In this document: in pieces, positions 25,641-34,482 of the stretch
How the letters are laid out: every line of letters starts with the position of its first letter
Position numbering within the stretch: the stretch's first letter is position 1
DNA from: Actinoplanes teichomyceticus ATCC 31121
GTDB taxonomy: Bacteria; Actinomycetota; Actinomycetes; Mycobacteriales; Micromonosporaceae
Direction: 5' to 3'
Length of the DNA stretch: 64,000 nt
Assembly (NCBI RefSeq): GCF_003711105.1
Contig: NZ_CP023865.1
Location: forward strand, 2,629,001 to 2,693,000
Translations under genes and position numbers: made by a program
The notes under the pieces: generated by a model
Database searches by the model: none
What the model was told of the DNA's origin: nothing
The model's input: only the letters and a program-made list of their open reading frames with translations

Positions 25641-26669
25641 ATGAAGAAGTTGCTCGCTGCCGTTTCCGCGTTCTCCGTCCTGCTCGTCGCCGCCTGCGGC
25701 AACGGCGCCGCCAGCGGGGGAGGCGACGCGTCCAACAAGGCGATCCGGATCGCCTACCAGGCGTTCCCGAGCGGCGACCTGATCGTCAAGAACCAGGGGC
25801 TGCTGGAGAAGGCGCTGCCGGACTACCGGATCACCTGGACCAAGTTCGACTCCGGCGCCAGCATCAACACCGCGTTCGTGGCCAAGAGCCTGGACATCGC
25901 GGCGATCGGCTCCAGCCCGGTCGCGCGGGGCCTGTCCGCGCCGCTGAACATCCCGTACCAGGTGGCCTTCGTGCTGGACGTGGCGGGGGACAACGAGGCG
26001 CTGGTGGCCCGCAACGGCTCCGGCATCACCGGCGTCGCCGGGTTGCGGGGCAAGAAGGTGGCCACGTCGTTCGCCTCCACCGCGCACTACAGCCTGCTCG
26101 CCGCGCTGGCGCAGGCCGGCGTCAAGGAGTCCGAGGTGAACATCGTCGACCTGGAGCCGCAGGACATCCAGGCCGCGTGGGGCCGTGGCGACCTGGACGC
26201 GGCCTACACCTGGCTGCCCGTGCTGGACGAGATCCGCAAGACCGGCAAGGTACTGATCACCAGCCGGCAGCTGGCCACCGCCGGCAAGCCCACCCTGGAT
26301 CTGGGCGTGGTCTCCACCGCGTTCGCCGACGCGCACCCGGAGGCGGTCGACGCCTGGCGCAAGGCGCAGGCGCAGGCGCTGGACCTGATCGCCGAGGACC
26401 CGGCCGCCGCGTCCCAGGCGGTCGGCGCCGAGCTCAACCTCCCCGCCGCCGACGCGCTCAACCAGCTCAAGCAGGGCGTCTTCCTCAAGCCGGCGGACAT
26501 CGCGTCGCCGGAGTGGCTGGGCACCGAGGGCAACGTCGGCAAGCTCGCCGACAACCTGGTCAGCGCCGCCGAGTTCCTCAAGTCCCAGCAGAAGATCGAC
26601 GCCGTGCCGACGCTGGACGCGGTCAAGAAGGCCGTCTACGTCAAGGGGCTGCCCAGTGTCCTCGGCTGA
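25641..26669 (+). CDS. taurine/sulfonate ABC transporter substrate-binding lipoprotein
   Basis: A 342-residue receptor with lipobox VLLVAACG (Cys19). The mature protein follows the TauA/SsuA pattern: IRIAYQAFPSGDLIVKNQGL, ITWTKFDSGASINTAFVAKS, LDIAAIGSSPVARGLSAPLN, LRGKKVATSFASTAHYSLLA and DLEPQDIQAAWGRGDLDAAY. IGSSP at the ligand pocket suits taurine-like ligands in the family. It sits 10 bases after the permease stop, and its end overlaps the ATPase gene start by 14 bases. Confidence 0.88.
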   Translation: MKKLLAAVSAFSVLLVAACGNGAASGGGDASNKAIRIAYQAFPSGDLIVKNQGLLEKALPDYRITWTKFDSGASINTAFVAKSLDIAAIGSSPVARGLSAPLNIPYQVAFVLDVAGDNEALVARNGSGITGVAGLRGKKVATSFASTAHYSLLAALAQAGVKESEVNIVDLEPQDIQAAWGRGDLDAAYTWLPVLDEIRKTGKVLITSRQLATAGKPTLDLGVVSTAFADAHPEAVDAWRKAQAQALDLIAEDPAAASQAVGAELNLPAADALNQLKQGVFLKPADIASPEWLGTEGNVGKLADNLVSAAEFLKSQQKIDAVPTLDAVKKAVYVKGLPSVLG

Positions 26670-27414
26670 CGCGGTCGCCCTGGAGGCGGTGACGCGCTCC
26701 TACGGCGACGTCACCGCCGTCGGGCCGGTGGACCTGACCGTCCCGGCCGGCGAGTTCCTGGTCCTGGTCGGCGCGTCCGGGTGCGGCAAGAGCACCCTGC
26801 TGCGGCTGATCGCCGGCTTCGAACAGCCGACCTCGGGCACGGTCCGGACGGCCGGCGCGGCGCCGGTGCCCGGCCGCGGCGCCGGACTGGTCTTCCAGCA
26901 GCCCCGGCTGTTCCCGTGGAAGACGGTGGGCGGCAACATCGGGCTCGCGCTGCGGTACGCCGGGCAGCCGGCCACCCCGGAACGGGTGGACGAGCTGCTG
27001 GCCCGGGTCGGGCTGCACGACGTGGCGCACCGGCGCACCTGGCAGATCTCCGGCGGCCAGCAGCAGCGGGTGGCGATCGCCCGGGCCCTCGCCGTGGACA
27101 ATCCGCTGCTGTTGCTGGACGAGCCGTTCGCGGCGCTGGACGCGCTGACCCGCGAGCGCCTGCAGGACGACCTGCGCCGGGTCAGCGAGGCGTCCGGGCG
27201 TACCTGTGTCTTCGTCACGCACAGCGTCGACGAGGCGGTCTTCCTCGGCAGCCGGGTCGTGGTGCTGACCCCGCGGCCCGGGCGGATCGCGCTGGACCTG
27301 CCGATCGGGCTGCCGCGCAGCGGGGTCCCGGCCGGTGAGCTGCGCGGCTCGCCGGAGTTCGCGGCGCTGCGCGCCGAGGTGGGCCACGCCATCCGGGACC
27401 GGGCGGGCGTCTGA
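26656..27414 (+). CDS. ssuB: sulfonate/taurine ABC transporter ATPase
   Basis: A 252-residue ATPase. It shows Walker [39 protein letters not shown] (typical of SsuB/TauB), signature [17 protein letters not shown], Walker [17 protein letters not shown] and [23 protein letters not shown] 26656 lies inside the receptor gene. No taurine dioxygenase follows; the matching SsuD-like oxygenase is about 7 kb away. Confidence 0.9.
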   Translation: MSSADAVALEAVTRSYGDVTAVGPVDLTVPAGEFLVLVGASGCGKSTLLRLIAGFEQPTSGTVRTAGAAPVPGRGAGLVFQQPRLFPWKTVGGNIGLALRYAGQPATPERVDELLARVGLHDVAHRRTWQISGGQQQRVAIARALAVDNPLLLLDEPFAALDALTRERLQDDLRRVSEASGRTCVFVTHSVDEAVFLGSRVVVLTPRPGRIALDLPIGLPRSGVPAGELRGSPEFAALRAEVGHAIRDRAGV

Positions 27415-27548
27415 GCGACCCGGTCCGCGGGCGCCGGGGCCGGTCATCACATGCGGGTCCGGGGTGGAATGACATGCCCTCGGGTATTGCCATTCATCGA
27501 TGGGTGCTGGTGGGCTGGGGCCACCCCCATCGACCCCGGAGGTCGTTC

Positions 27549-28799
27549 ATGAGACGACGTGCCCTGGCGGCGTTCGCCGCCGCCACCCTCGCCCTGCTCG
27601 CCGCGGAGCCGGCCGCGGCCGTGCCGGAGGAGGTCGAGGCGAGCGCGTACGAGGTCCACGACGTACGCACACCCGCCCAGCGCAACGCCATCGCCCGCAG
27701 CGGGGCGGCGATCGACGGCATGGAGCACGCCGTCGTGCAGATCACCGCCACCGCCGCCGAGGTGCGCCGGCTGCGGCGGGCCGGGTTCACCGTCGAGCCG
27801 GTGAACCGGGTGCTCGACTTCCCGCCCGCCGACTCCGCCTACCACAACTACGCCGAGATGATCGCCGACGTGAACGCGATCGTCGCCCGCTACCCGTCGA
27901 TCGCCAGCAAGCGCGTGCTCGGCCGCACCTACGAGGGCCGCGACATCGTGGCCGTGAAGATCTCCGACAACGTGAGCGCCGACGAGGCCGAGCCCGAGGT
28001 GCTCTACGAGGCCAACCACCACGCCCGCGAGCACATCACCGTCGAGCAGGCGTTGTACCTGATGCACGAGTTCACCGACGACTACGCCACCGACAGCCGG
28101 GTCCGGGCCGTGGTGGACAGCCGGGAGATCTGGATCGTCCCGTCGGTCAACCCGGACGGCTCCGAGTACGACGTCGCCACCGGCAGCTACCGCTCGTGGC
28201 GCAAGAACCGGCAGCCGAACTCCGGCTCCACCGCGATCGGCACCGACCTCAACCGCAACTACTCCTACCGCTGGGGCTGCTGCGGCGGCTCGTCCACCAC
28301 GCCGTCCTCGGCGACCTACCGCGGGCCGTCGGCGTTCTCCGCCCCGGAGACCCGGGTGATCCGGGACTTCGTGGCCAGCCGGGTGGTCGGCGGCGAGCAG
28401 CAGATCACCGCGACGATGGATTTCCACTCGTACGGCGAGCTGGTGCTCTGGCCGTTCGGCTACACCACCGCGAACACCGCGACCGGGATGACCACCGACG
28501 ACTACAACGCGCTGTCGACGCTGGGCCGGCAGATGGCCGCCACCAACAACTACACCGCCGAGCAGTCCAGCGACCTCTACATCACCGACGGTGACCTGTT
28601 GGACTGGATGTGGGGCACGTACAAGATCTTCGCGTACACCTTCGAGATGTACCCGACCGGCACGTCCGGTGGCGGCTTCTACCCGCCGGGCAGCGTGATC
28701 GCCACGCAGACCGCCCGCAACCGGGAGGCCGCGCTGCGTCTCGCCGAGATCGCCGACTGCCCGTACCGGGTGATCGGCAAGGAGAGCACCTACTGCTGA
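27549..28799 (+). CDS. secreted M14 zinc carboxypeptidase
   Basis: A 416-residue exported metallopeptidase that removes C-terminal residues from peptides outside the cell. A short Sec signal ([23 protein letters not shown]) is followed by a propeptide-like segment and the catalytic domain. Zinc ligands are H158 and E161 in NHHAREH and H293 in DFHSYGEL; the catalytic glutamate is E366 in [18 protein letters not shown] supplies the substrate-binding region. ATG 27549 is the start, with GGAGG 6 bases upstream; the frame is open earlier but lacks a signal. A nested GATGGG/CCCATC hairpin lies just before at about 27497-27530. The 3' end overlaps the convergent gene by 10 bases. Confidence 0.92.
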   Translation: MRRRALAAFAAATLALLAAEPAAAVPEEVEASAYEVHDVRTPAQRNAIARSGAAIDGMEHAVVQITATAAEVRRLRRAGFTVEPVNRVLDFPPADSAYHNYAEMIADVNAIVARYPSIASKRVLGRTYEGRDIVAVKISDNVSADEAEPEVLYEANHHAREHITVEQALYLMHEFTDDYATDSRVRAVVDSREIWIVPSVNPDGSEYDVATGSYRSWRKNRQPNSGSTAIGTDLNRNYSYRWGCCGGSSTTPSSATYRGPSAFSAPETRVIRDFVASRVVGGEQQITATMDFHSYGELVLWPFGYTTANTATGMTTDDYNALSTLGRQMAATNNYTAEQSSDLYITDGDLLDWMWGTYKIFAYTFEMYPTGTSGGGFYPPGSVIATQTARNREAALRLAEIADCPYRVIGKESTYC

Positions 28800-31039
28800 G
28801 CCGGGGTACGGTCCAGCGCCGCGTCGATCAGCGCGGCCGGGCCGGGCTTGGCGAAGTAGTAACCCTGCGCGTACCGGTAGCCGAGGGCCTCCAGCCGGAT
28901 GGCCTGCTCCTGGGTCTCCACGCCCTCGGCGACCGCGCGCAGCCCGAGCGTCGCCGCGATGGTGCTCAGCGAGGTGGCGATCGCCTCCTGCTCGGCGGTG
29001 CCGTTCAGCTCGTCGATGAACGACTTGTCCACCTTGAGCGTGGTGACCGGGCAGGTGCGCAGCAGGGTCAGCGAGGACTGCCCGGTGCCGAAGTCGTCCA
29101 GGGCCACGCCGACGCCGAGCTCGCGCAGCTCCCGCACGGTGCTCAGCGCCGCGCCGCCGCCGAAGACCGCGGTCTCGGTGATCTCCAGAGTGATCTTGTC
29201 GGGGTCCAGCCGGTAGCGGGCCATCGTCGAGGCCACCTGGTCCGGCAGGTCCGGGTCGAGCAGCTGCCGGGCCGACACGTTGATGTTGACCCGGGGCGCG
29301 GCGGCGCCGTGCCGCAGCTGCCACCGCGCCGCGTCCGCGCAGGCCGTCTCGATCACCCAGAGGCCGAGGTCGAGGATCAGCCCGGTCTGCTCGGCGACCG
29401 GGATGAACTCGGCCGGCGACACCGGCGGCCCGCCCTGCGGGTGCCAGCGCACCAGCGCCTCCACCCCGGTGAGCCGGCCGCCGGGAAGCTCCACGATCGG
29501 CTGGTAGACCAGCCGGAACTCGCCCATCTCCAGGCCTCGGCGCAGCGCGGCGGCCAGGTCGGCGTCGTGCTGCGCGGTGCTGTCCAGTTCCCTGGTGTGC
29601 TCCTGGTGCCGGTTGGCCCCGGCCCGCTTGGCGGCCTTGAGCGCCAGCTCGGCGCGGCGCAGCAGATCGGGCACCGCCTCGTCACGGCCGGCGGCCACCC
29701 CGGCGGTCACGGTGACCAGCAGGTCGTGCCCGTCCACCCGCAGCGGCAGCCGGAACGCCCGGACCAGCCGCTCGCCCAGCTGCTCCTGCTCCCCGGGCAC
29801 CAGCACGCCGAACTCGTCGCCGAGCAGCCGGGCGACGAGCGCGTCCGGCCCGAAGGTCTCGGCGATCCGGGCGGCGGCGGCCCGCAGCAGCGCGTCGCCC
29901 CGTTCGTCACCGAGCCGGTCGTTGAGGGTGCCGAAGCCGTCCAGGTCGCAGACCGCGACGGTGGCCGGGTCGGTGCGCCGCTGCAGGCTGGCGGCGAACA
30001 GCCGCCGGTTCGGGCATCCGGTCAGGTCGTCGTGGTTGGCCTGCTCCTCCAGCCGGTCCAGCAGCACCGTGTTGTCCGAGAGCGCGGCCAGCTGCCGGAT
30101 CACCACCAGGGTGATCAGCACGACCGAGCCGCCGACCAGCCGGGGTGGCAGGTAGCCGAGCCGCAGCGTGACGCCGACCAGCAGGACGGCGATGACCAGG
30201 ATCGCCGCGTAGGGCACCACGCTGATGCCCCGCCAGCGCCGGCTGCGCCGTACGCCCACCGGCCGGGCCGGGCGCTCCTGCACACGGATCTGGGCACGCG
30301 TGGCCAGAGCGAACAGCACGCCCAGCGGCGCCATCGCCATCGCGGTGACGCTCAGATGCGGCCACGGCGTGGTCCACGGGTAGACGACCCAGGTGGCCGG
30401 GGCCAGCAGGCCGATCGGGGCGAGGTACCACAGCGCCGGGCCGTGCACCGGGCCGGAGCCGGTCACCCCGACCCGGACCACCGCGACGGTGGCGGCGCAC
30501 GCGGTGATCAGCACGATCAGCAGCAGCTCGGTGGCGAGTGTGCCGGACGCCGCGGGCATCGGCATGGTGAGCAGGAAGTGTGAGGTGACCAGCGAGGCGG
30601 CCACCCCGACCACGGCCACGTCCAGGAAGTTGGCCAGGCTGGTCCGCCAGGTGCGCGGCTGGCGCGGCAGGCACAGCATGGCGTACACGGTGCCGACCAC
30701 CGCGCCCAGGTAGCAGGTGGCGGCGAACGCGCCCATCGAGGTCCGGTGCCCGGCGATGGCGGTGTGCAGGCTGTGGTCGAGGGTTCCGGCGGTGAGCACG
30801 CCGGCGGCGACCGCCAGCCGGTGCCAGAAGGCACGCGCGGCGCCGTGGCCGGCCCGGGCGGCGACCAGGCAGGCGTACGCCGCGGTGGCGGCCGACGCGA
30901 CGCCGGTCGGCCAGAGCAGCCAGGCCGGCGCGTCACCGAGGGCGCCGCCGATCCCCAGCAGCACGGTCAGCGCCGCCCAGACCACCGCCAGGAGCACGAT
31001 CCGCCCGGCCGTCCGGGCCGGTCCGTCCACTCGCCGCAT
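28790..31039 (-). CDS. membrane GGDEF-EAL protein (c-di-GMP metabolism)
   Basis: About 749 residues: N-terminal membrane region with roughly eight hydrophobic segments (1-330), a GGDEF domain (~335-500) and an EAL phosphodiesterase domain (~505-745). The GGDEF signature reads LLGDEF at about 406, with Leu for the first Gly, and lacks some catalytic context ([18 protein letters not shown]), so cyclase activity is doubtful. The EAL domain is complete: [47 protein letters not shown] and AEGVETQEQ, so c-di-GMP hydrolysis is likely, perhaps with a GTP-sensing GGDEF domain. ATG 31039 is chosen; a GTG nine bases later is possible. Confidence 0.9.
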   Translation of the reverse strand: MRRVDGPARTAGRIVLLAVVWAALTVLLGIGGALGDAPAWLLWPTGVASAATAAYACLVAARAGHGAARAFWHRLAVAAGVLTAGTLDHSLHTAIAGHRTSMGAFAATCYLGAVVGTVYAMLCLPRQPRTWRTSLANFLDVAVVGVAASLVTSHFLLTMPMPAASGTLATELLLIVLITACAATVAVVRVGVTGSGPVHGPALWYLAPIGLLAPATWVVYPWTTPWPHLSVTAMAMAPLGVLFALATRAQIRVQERPARPVGVRRSRRWRGISVVPYAAILVIAVLLVGVTLRLGYLPPRLVGGSVVLITLVVIRQLAALSDNTVLLDRLEEQANHDDLTGCPNRRLFAASLQRRTDPATVAVCDLDGFGTLNDRLGDERGDALLRAAAARIAETFGPDALVARLLGDEFGVLVPGEQEQLGERLVRAFRLPLRVDGHDLLVTVTAGVAAGRDEAVPDLLRRAELALKAAKRAGANRHQEHTRELDSTAQHDADLAAALRRGLEMGEFRLVYQPIVELPGGRLTGVEALVRWHPQGGPPVSPAEFIPVAEQTGLILDLGLWVIETACADAARWQLRHGAAAPRVNINVSARQLLDPDLPDQVASTMARYRLDPDKITLEITETAVFGGGAALSTVRELRELGVGVALDDFGTGQSSLTLLRTCPVTTLKVDKSFIDELNGTAEQEAIATSLSTIAATLGLRAVAEGVETQEQAIRLEALGYRYAQGYYFAKPGPAALIDAALDRTPAQQ

Positions 31040-31119
31040 GCTCCACCGTCGATTCCCCGCGTCGCGGTTCAGGTGACGTGCCTGATCGGCCGCGGGACCG
31101 GTGATCTGAGGGAAAGACA

Positions 31120-31163
31120 GAGGTGCGGGCGTGACCCGTGGACACGTGTCACGCCCGCACCTC
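31120..31163 (-). terminator. long hairpin after the alpha-glucosidase gene
   Basis: Perfect 16-base arms GAGGTGCGGGCGTGAC (31120-31135) and GTCACGCCCGCACCTC (31148-31163), 12-base loop, located 38 bases downstream of the glucosidase stop on the minus strand and before the GGDEF-EAL gene. It separates the two transcription units. Confidence 0.8.
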
Positions 31164-31200
31164 CCGCCCACCCGCACCGTCCGCGGGTGGCCGGGGCCGA

Positions 31201-32880
31201 TCAGCCGGGGATGGACCACCAGGCCGTGGTGTCCGGCGGCAGCACCACCTCGTCCGGGCCGCCCTCCAGCGGGCCGCTGGCCAGCAGCAGCTCGCCGGGC
31301 CGGTCGAGGCTCACCGGCCGGTCGCTCATGTTGACCGTGCAGCGGAACACCGGCGCCCCCTCGACCGCGCGCTCGAACGCCAGCACCCCGGCCGGCGCGG
31401 GCACCCAGCGCAGGTTGTCGGTCGGCCGCAGCGCCGGGTTGGCGCGGCGCTGCGCCAGCGCCGCGCGGTACAGCTCCAGCGTCGAGTCCGGCACGCCGGC
31501 CTGCGCGGCCACGCTCAGCCGGGCCCACGACTCCGGCTGCGGCAGCCAGCTGGCGCCGCCCTCCGGGCCGAAGCCGTACGGGGCCCGCTCACCGCTCCAC
31601 GGGATCGGCACCCGGCAGCCGTCGCGGTACCCGTCCTGGCCGGCGGCCCGGTGGAACGCCGGGTCCTGGCGCACCTCCGGCGGCAGGTCGAGCACCTCCG
31701 GCAGACCGAGCTCCTCCCCCTGGTAAAGGTACGCCGAGCCGGGCAGCGCCAGCATCAGCGCGCTGGCCGCACGGGCCCGCCGCAGGCCGGCGACCGGGTC
31801 GACCGCGACCGCCTTGCGCCCGGCCACCTCGCCCTCGGCGGTCTGCATCAGCCGGGTGGTGTGCCGGACCACGTCGTGGTTGGACAGCGTCCAGGTGGTC
31901 GGCGCCCCGACCGCGCTCATCGCGGCGAGCGACTCATCGATGATCTGGCGCTGCTCGTGCACGTTCCACGCGGTGCCCAGGTAGCTGAAGTTGAACGCCT
32001 GGTGCAGCTCGTCGTCGCGGACGTAGTGCGCCACCCGGGACAGCGTGGGCGCCCACGCCTCGGCGACCGCGATCCGCTCGCCCGGGTACTCGTCGAGGAT
32101 CCGCCGCCACGACCGGTAGATCTCGTGCACGCCGTCGCGGTCGAAGCACGGGCTCTCCCCGACGCCCAGCAGATGCCACTCGGCCCCGCCGCCGACGTCC
32201 GGCAGGCCCGGCTCCTTGATCAGGCCGTGCGCCACGTCGATCCGGAAGCCGTCGACGCCCAGGTCGAGCCAGAACCGCAGGATGGTCTTGAACTCGTCGC
32301 GGACCGCCGGATGGTCCCAGTTGAAGTCGGGCTGCTCCGGGGCGAACAGGTGCAGGTACCACTCGCCGTCCGGGACCCGCGTCCAGGCCGGGCCGCCGAA
32401 GATCGACGGCCAGTCGTTGGGCGGCAGCTCGCCGTGCACACCGCGCCCGGGGCGGAAGTGGTAGCGCTCACGAAACAGCGAGCCGGGACCCTCGGCGAGC
32501 GCCCGCTGGAACCATTCGTGCTGGTCGGAGGAGTGATTGGGGACCAGGTCGACGATCACCCGCAGACCGAGCGCGTGCGCGCCGGTGATCAGTTCGGCGG
32601 CGTCGGCGACGGTGCCGAAGATGGGGTCGACCCGCCGGTAGTCGGAGACGTCGTAACCCGCGTCGGCCTGTGGCGACGCGTAGAACGGGGACAGCCAGAC
32701 CGCGTCCACGCCCAGGTCCTTGAGGTACGGCAGGCGGCTGCTGATGCCGGGCAGGTCGCCGATGCCGTCGCCGTTGGAGTCGGCGAAGCTGCGCGGGTAG
32801 ATCTGGTAGATGACCGCGTTGCGCCACCAGGATGCCGGCGGCGCCTCGACGGTGGGCGGTGCGACCAGTTGATCAGTCAT
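31201..32880 (-). CDS. GH13 alpha-glucosidase / alpha-amylase family enzyme
   Basis: A 559-residue cytoplasmic glycoside hydrolase acting on alpha-linked malto-oligosaccharides. The GH13 regions are present in order: YPRSFADSNGDGIGDLPGI, VDLVPNHSSDQHEWF, GFRIDVAHGL (nucleophile Asp near residue 213), VAEAWAP (acid/base Glu near 274) and LSNHDVVRH (Asp near 334). No signal peptide is seen, consistent with uptake before cleavage. The calcium-loop-like DSNGDGIGDL and DxNGDG favour the oligo-1,6/alpha-glucosidase subfamily. ATG 32880; the 81-base gap upstream contains two palindromes and then the LacI regulator gene in the same orientation. Confidence 0.92.
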   Translation of the reverse strand: MTDQLVAPPTVEAPPASWWRNAVIYQIYPRSFADSNGDGIGDLPGISSRLPYLKDLGVDAVWLSPFYASPQADAGYDVSDYRRVDPIFGTVADAAELITGAHALGLRVIVDLVPNHSSDQHEWFQRALAEGPGSLFRERYHFRPGRGVHGELPPNDWPSIFGGPAWTRVPDGEWYLHLFAPEQPDFNWDHPAVRDEFKTILRFWLDLGVDGFRIDVAHGLIKEPGLPDVGGGAEWHLLGVGESPCFDRDGVHEIYRSWRRILDEYPGERIAVAEAWAPTLSRVAHYVRDDELHQAFNFSYLGTAWNVHEQRQIIDESLAAMSAVGAPTTWTLSNHDVVRHTTRLMQTAEGEVAGRKAVAVDPVAGLRRARAASALMLALPGSAYLYQGEELGLPEVLDLPPEVRQDPAFHRAAGQDGYRDGCRVPIPWSGERAPYGFGPEGGASWLPQPESWARLSVAAQAGVPDSTLELYRAALAQRRANPALRPTDNLRWVPAPAGVLAFERAVEGAPVFRCTVNMSDRPVSLDRPGELLLASGPLEGGPDEVVLPPDTTAWWSIPG

Positions 32881-32903
32881 GGCGAGGAACGGTAGCAGGC
32901 AAC

Positions 32904-32915
32904 TAACACGTGTTA
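32904..32915. promoter_or_regulatory. palindrome TAACACGTGTTA upstream of alpha-glucosidase
   Basis: A perfect 12-base palindrome 24 bases before the glucosidase start codon (minus strand), in the gap behind the LacI-type regulator gene. The position fits repression by promoter occlusion. A second, different palindrome lies 22 bases further upstream. Confidence 0.6.
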
Positions 32916-32937
32916 CATAGGTCGCGCGTGCTTTCTT

Positions 32938-32955
32938 TCTGCAAGTTCTTGCAGA
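32938..32955. promoter_or_regulatory. inverted repeat TCTGCAAG-TT-CTTGCAGA, likely LacI/MalR-type operator
   Basis: Perfect 8-base arms separated by TT, AT-richer than its surroundings. The CTTGCAG element is, from memory, the repeat recognised by streptomycete MalR/AglR-like LacI regulators of maltodextrin genes, which matches a LacI regulator on one side and a GH13 enzyme on the other. Confidence 0.7.
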
Positions 32956-32961
32956 CGGTGC

Positions 32962-34020
32962 TTATGCCGGTTTTGCGGCCGACTCCCGGACGATCAGCGA
33001 CGTGCCGAGCAGCTGATGCGGGTGCTGGTCCTCGCCCCGGATCGCGGAGATCAGGAAATCGGCGGCGATCCGCCCCTTGGCCACGATCGGCTGCCGCACG
33101 GTGGTCAGCCGCGGCCGGAACCAGGCCGACTCGGCCAGATCGTCGAAACCGGTCACCGACACCTCGCCCGGCACGTCCACGCCGAGCTCCTGCAACGCGT
33201 CCACGGCCCCGAAGGCGAGCACGTCGGACAGCGCCAGGATCGCGGTCGGCCGTGCCGCGGCGCTCATCAGCTCCCGGGTGGCCCGGTATCCGTCGGTACG
33301 CGTCACCGGCACCTCGGCCAGCCGTACGTCCGACATGGTCAATCCGGCCTCGGCGAGCGCGTCGCCGATCCCGGCCAGCCGCCGGGCCAGCGGCCCCCGG
33401 TAGCCGCGCGCCGGCACCCCCGGCCCCGGGTCGATGGAGAGCACCGCGAGCCGCCGGTGCCCCAGCTCCAGCAGGTAGCGGGCCACCTCCCGGGCCCCGC
33501 CGCGGTCGTCGACCTCGACGCTGGGCGCGCCCTCGTGCCGGTCGGAGTCGATCAGCACGAACGGGATCCCGCGCCGGTCCAGCTCGGCCACCTCGCCGCG
33601 GTCGATCTCCAGACCGCAGACGACGAACCCGTCCACCGCCGCGTACGGGATCGCCTTGAGCACCGAGTCCTGCAGCGGCGGGGTCAGCAGCAGCGTGTAC
33701 CCCTCCTGGTCGCACACCTGCCCGGCGCCCATCAGGAACCGCGAGTAGTACGGGTTCTCCAGGATCTGCGCCAGCCGCTGCGGCAGCAGCACCCCGATCG
33801 AGTTGGTGGTACCGGCCTGCAGCATCCGCCCCAGCGTGTTCGGCGTGTAGCCGAGCTCCTCGGCGGCCGCCAGGATCCGCTCCCGGGTCGCCGACGAGAT
33901 CCGCTGCGGGTTGTTGAACGCGAATGACACGGCCGACCGGGAGACCCCCGCCGCCGCGGCGACGTCGCTGGAGGTGGGCTTGCCCGCCCTCGCCGCGCTG
34001 CTGGCCTTCCTAGACGGCAT
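32962..34020 (-). CDS. LacI-family transcriptional regulator (maltodextrin-type)
   Basis: A 352-residue repressor. The HTH lies at residues ~16-40 (TSSDVAAAAGVSRSAVSFAF) with hinge NNPQRISSATRERILAAAEE; the periplasmic-binding-like ligand domain follows (SIGVLLPQRLAQILENPYYS through VSVTGFDDLAESAWFRP and TTVRQPI). ATG 34020 is the only start consistent with the HTH position. It is upstream of, and co-oriented with, the alpha-glucosidase gene, with two palindromes between them, so it probably regulates that gene in response to a maltose-type sugar and perhaps itself. Confidence 0.92.
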   Translation of the reverse strand: MPSRKASSAARAGKPTSSDVAAAAGVSRSAVSFAFNNPQRISSATRERILAAAEELGYTPNTLGRMLQAGTTNSIGVLLPQRLAQILENPYYSRFLMGAGQVCDQEGYTLLLTPPLQDSVLKAIPYAAVDGFVVCGLEIDRGEVAELDRRGIPFVLIDSDRHEGAPSVEVDDRGGAREVARYLLELGHRRLAVLSIDPGPGVPARGYRGPLARRLAGIGDALAEAGLTMSDVRLAEVPVTRTDGYRATRELMSAAARPTAILALSDVLAFGAVDALQELGVDVPGEVSVTGFDDLAESAWFRPRLTTVRQPIVAKGRIAADFLISAIRGEDQHPHQLLGTSLIVRESAAKPA

Positions 34021-34187
34021 CCACGCTCCCCGGGGTCGGCGCCCACCATAACGCAGTGGCCCGGCGCCGCCGGTGACCCCGCCGTCCCGGCCGGCCCGAG
34101 TCGGCACGAGAGGCCGGCATGGGTTCGCGGCGGCGGGGTATTCCGACGGTCGTAGGCAACGCGGACTCGAGCCCCCGGAGGCGCACG

Positions 34188-34361
34188 ATGGCTTTTGATG
34201 ACAAGGTCGACAACAAGGCCGAGGAGATGGGCGGCAAGGTCAAGGAGGGCGTCGGCCGGGCGACCGACGACGAACGTCTCGAGGCCGAGGGCCGGGCGGA
34301 CCAGACCAGCGCCAACCTCAAGCAGGCCGGCGAGAAGATCAAGGACGTCTTCAAGTCTTGA
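34188..34361 (+). CDS. CsbD-family small stress protein
   Basis: A 57-residue, highly charged, helical protein. FDDKVDNKAEEMGGKVKEGV followed by GRATDDERLEAEGRADQTSA is the standard CsbD pattern. Relatives are induced by general stress sigma factors and are very abundant, but their molecular role is unknown. GGAGGCGCACG precedes ATG 34188. It is followed by a strong terminator and is monocistronic. Confidence 0.93.
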   Translation: MAFDDKVDNKAEEMGGKVKEGVGRATDDERLEAEGRADQTSANLKQAGEKIKDVFKS

Positions 34362-34372
34362 CGGGGTGCGGG

Positions 34373-34406
34373 GAATCGGGCCGGGGCGAGCGCCCCGGCC
34401 CGATTC
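34373..34406 (+). terminator. terminator after csbD-like gene
   Basis: Perfect 15-base arms GAATCGGGCCGGGGC (34373-34387) and GCCCCGGCCCGATTC (34392-34406) with loop GAGC, eleven bases after the stop codon. Confidence 0.85.
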
Positions 34407-34442
34407 GTGTCCGGCGGGCCCGGCGCCGATCTCGCCGAGCCC

Positions 34443-34461
34443 TCCTATTCAGCCGATGGGA
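34443..34461. promoter_or_regulatory. TCCTAT-N7-ATGGGA motif upstream of ssuD-like gene
   Basis: Left half identical and right half 5 of 6 to the perfect palindrome at 6430-6448, with the same 7-base spacer. It ends 21 bases before the start codon of the SsuD-like gene, the same position as in the first operon. Confidence 0.65.
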
Positions 34462-34482
34462 TTTGTGGGTAGGCTCCCGGCC

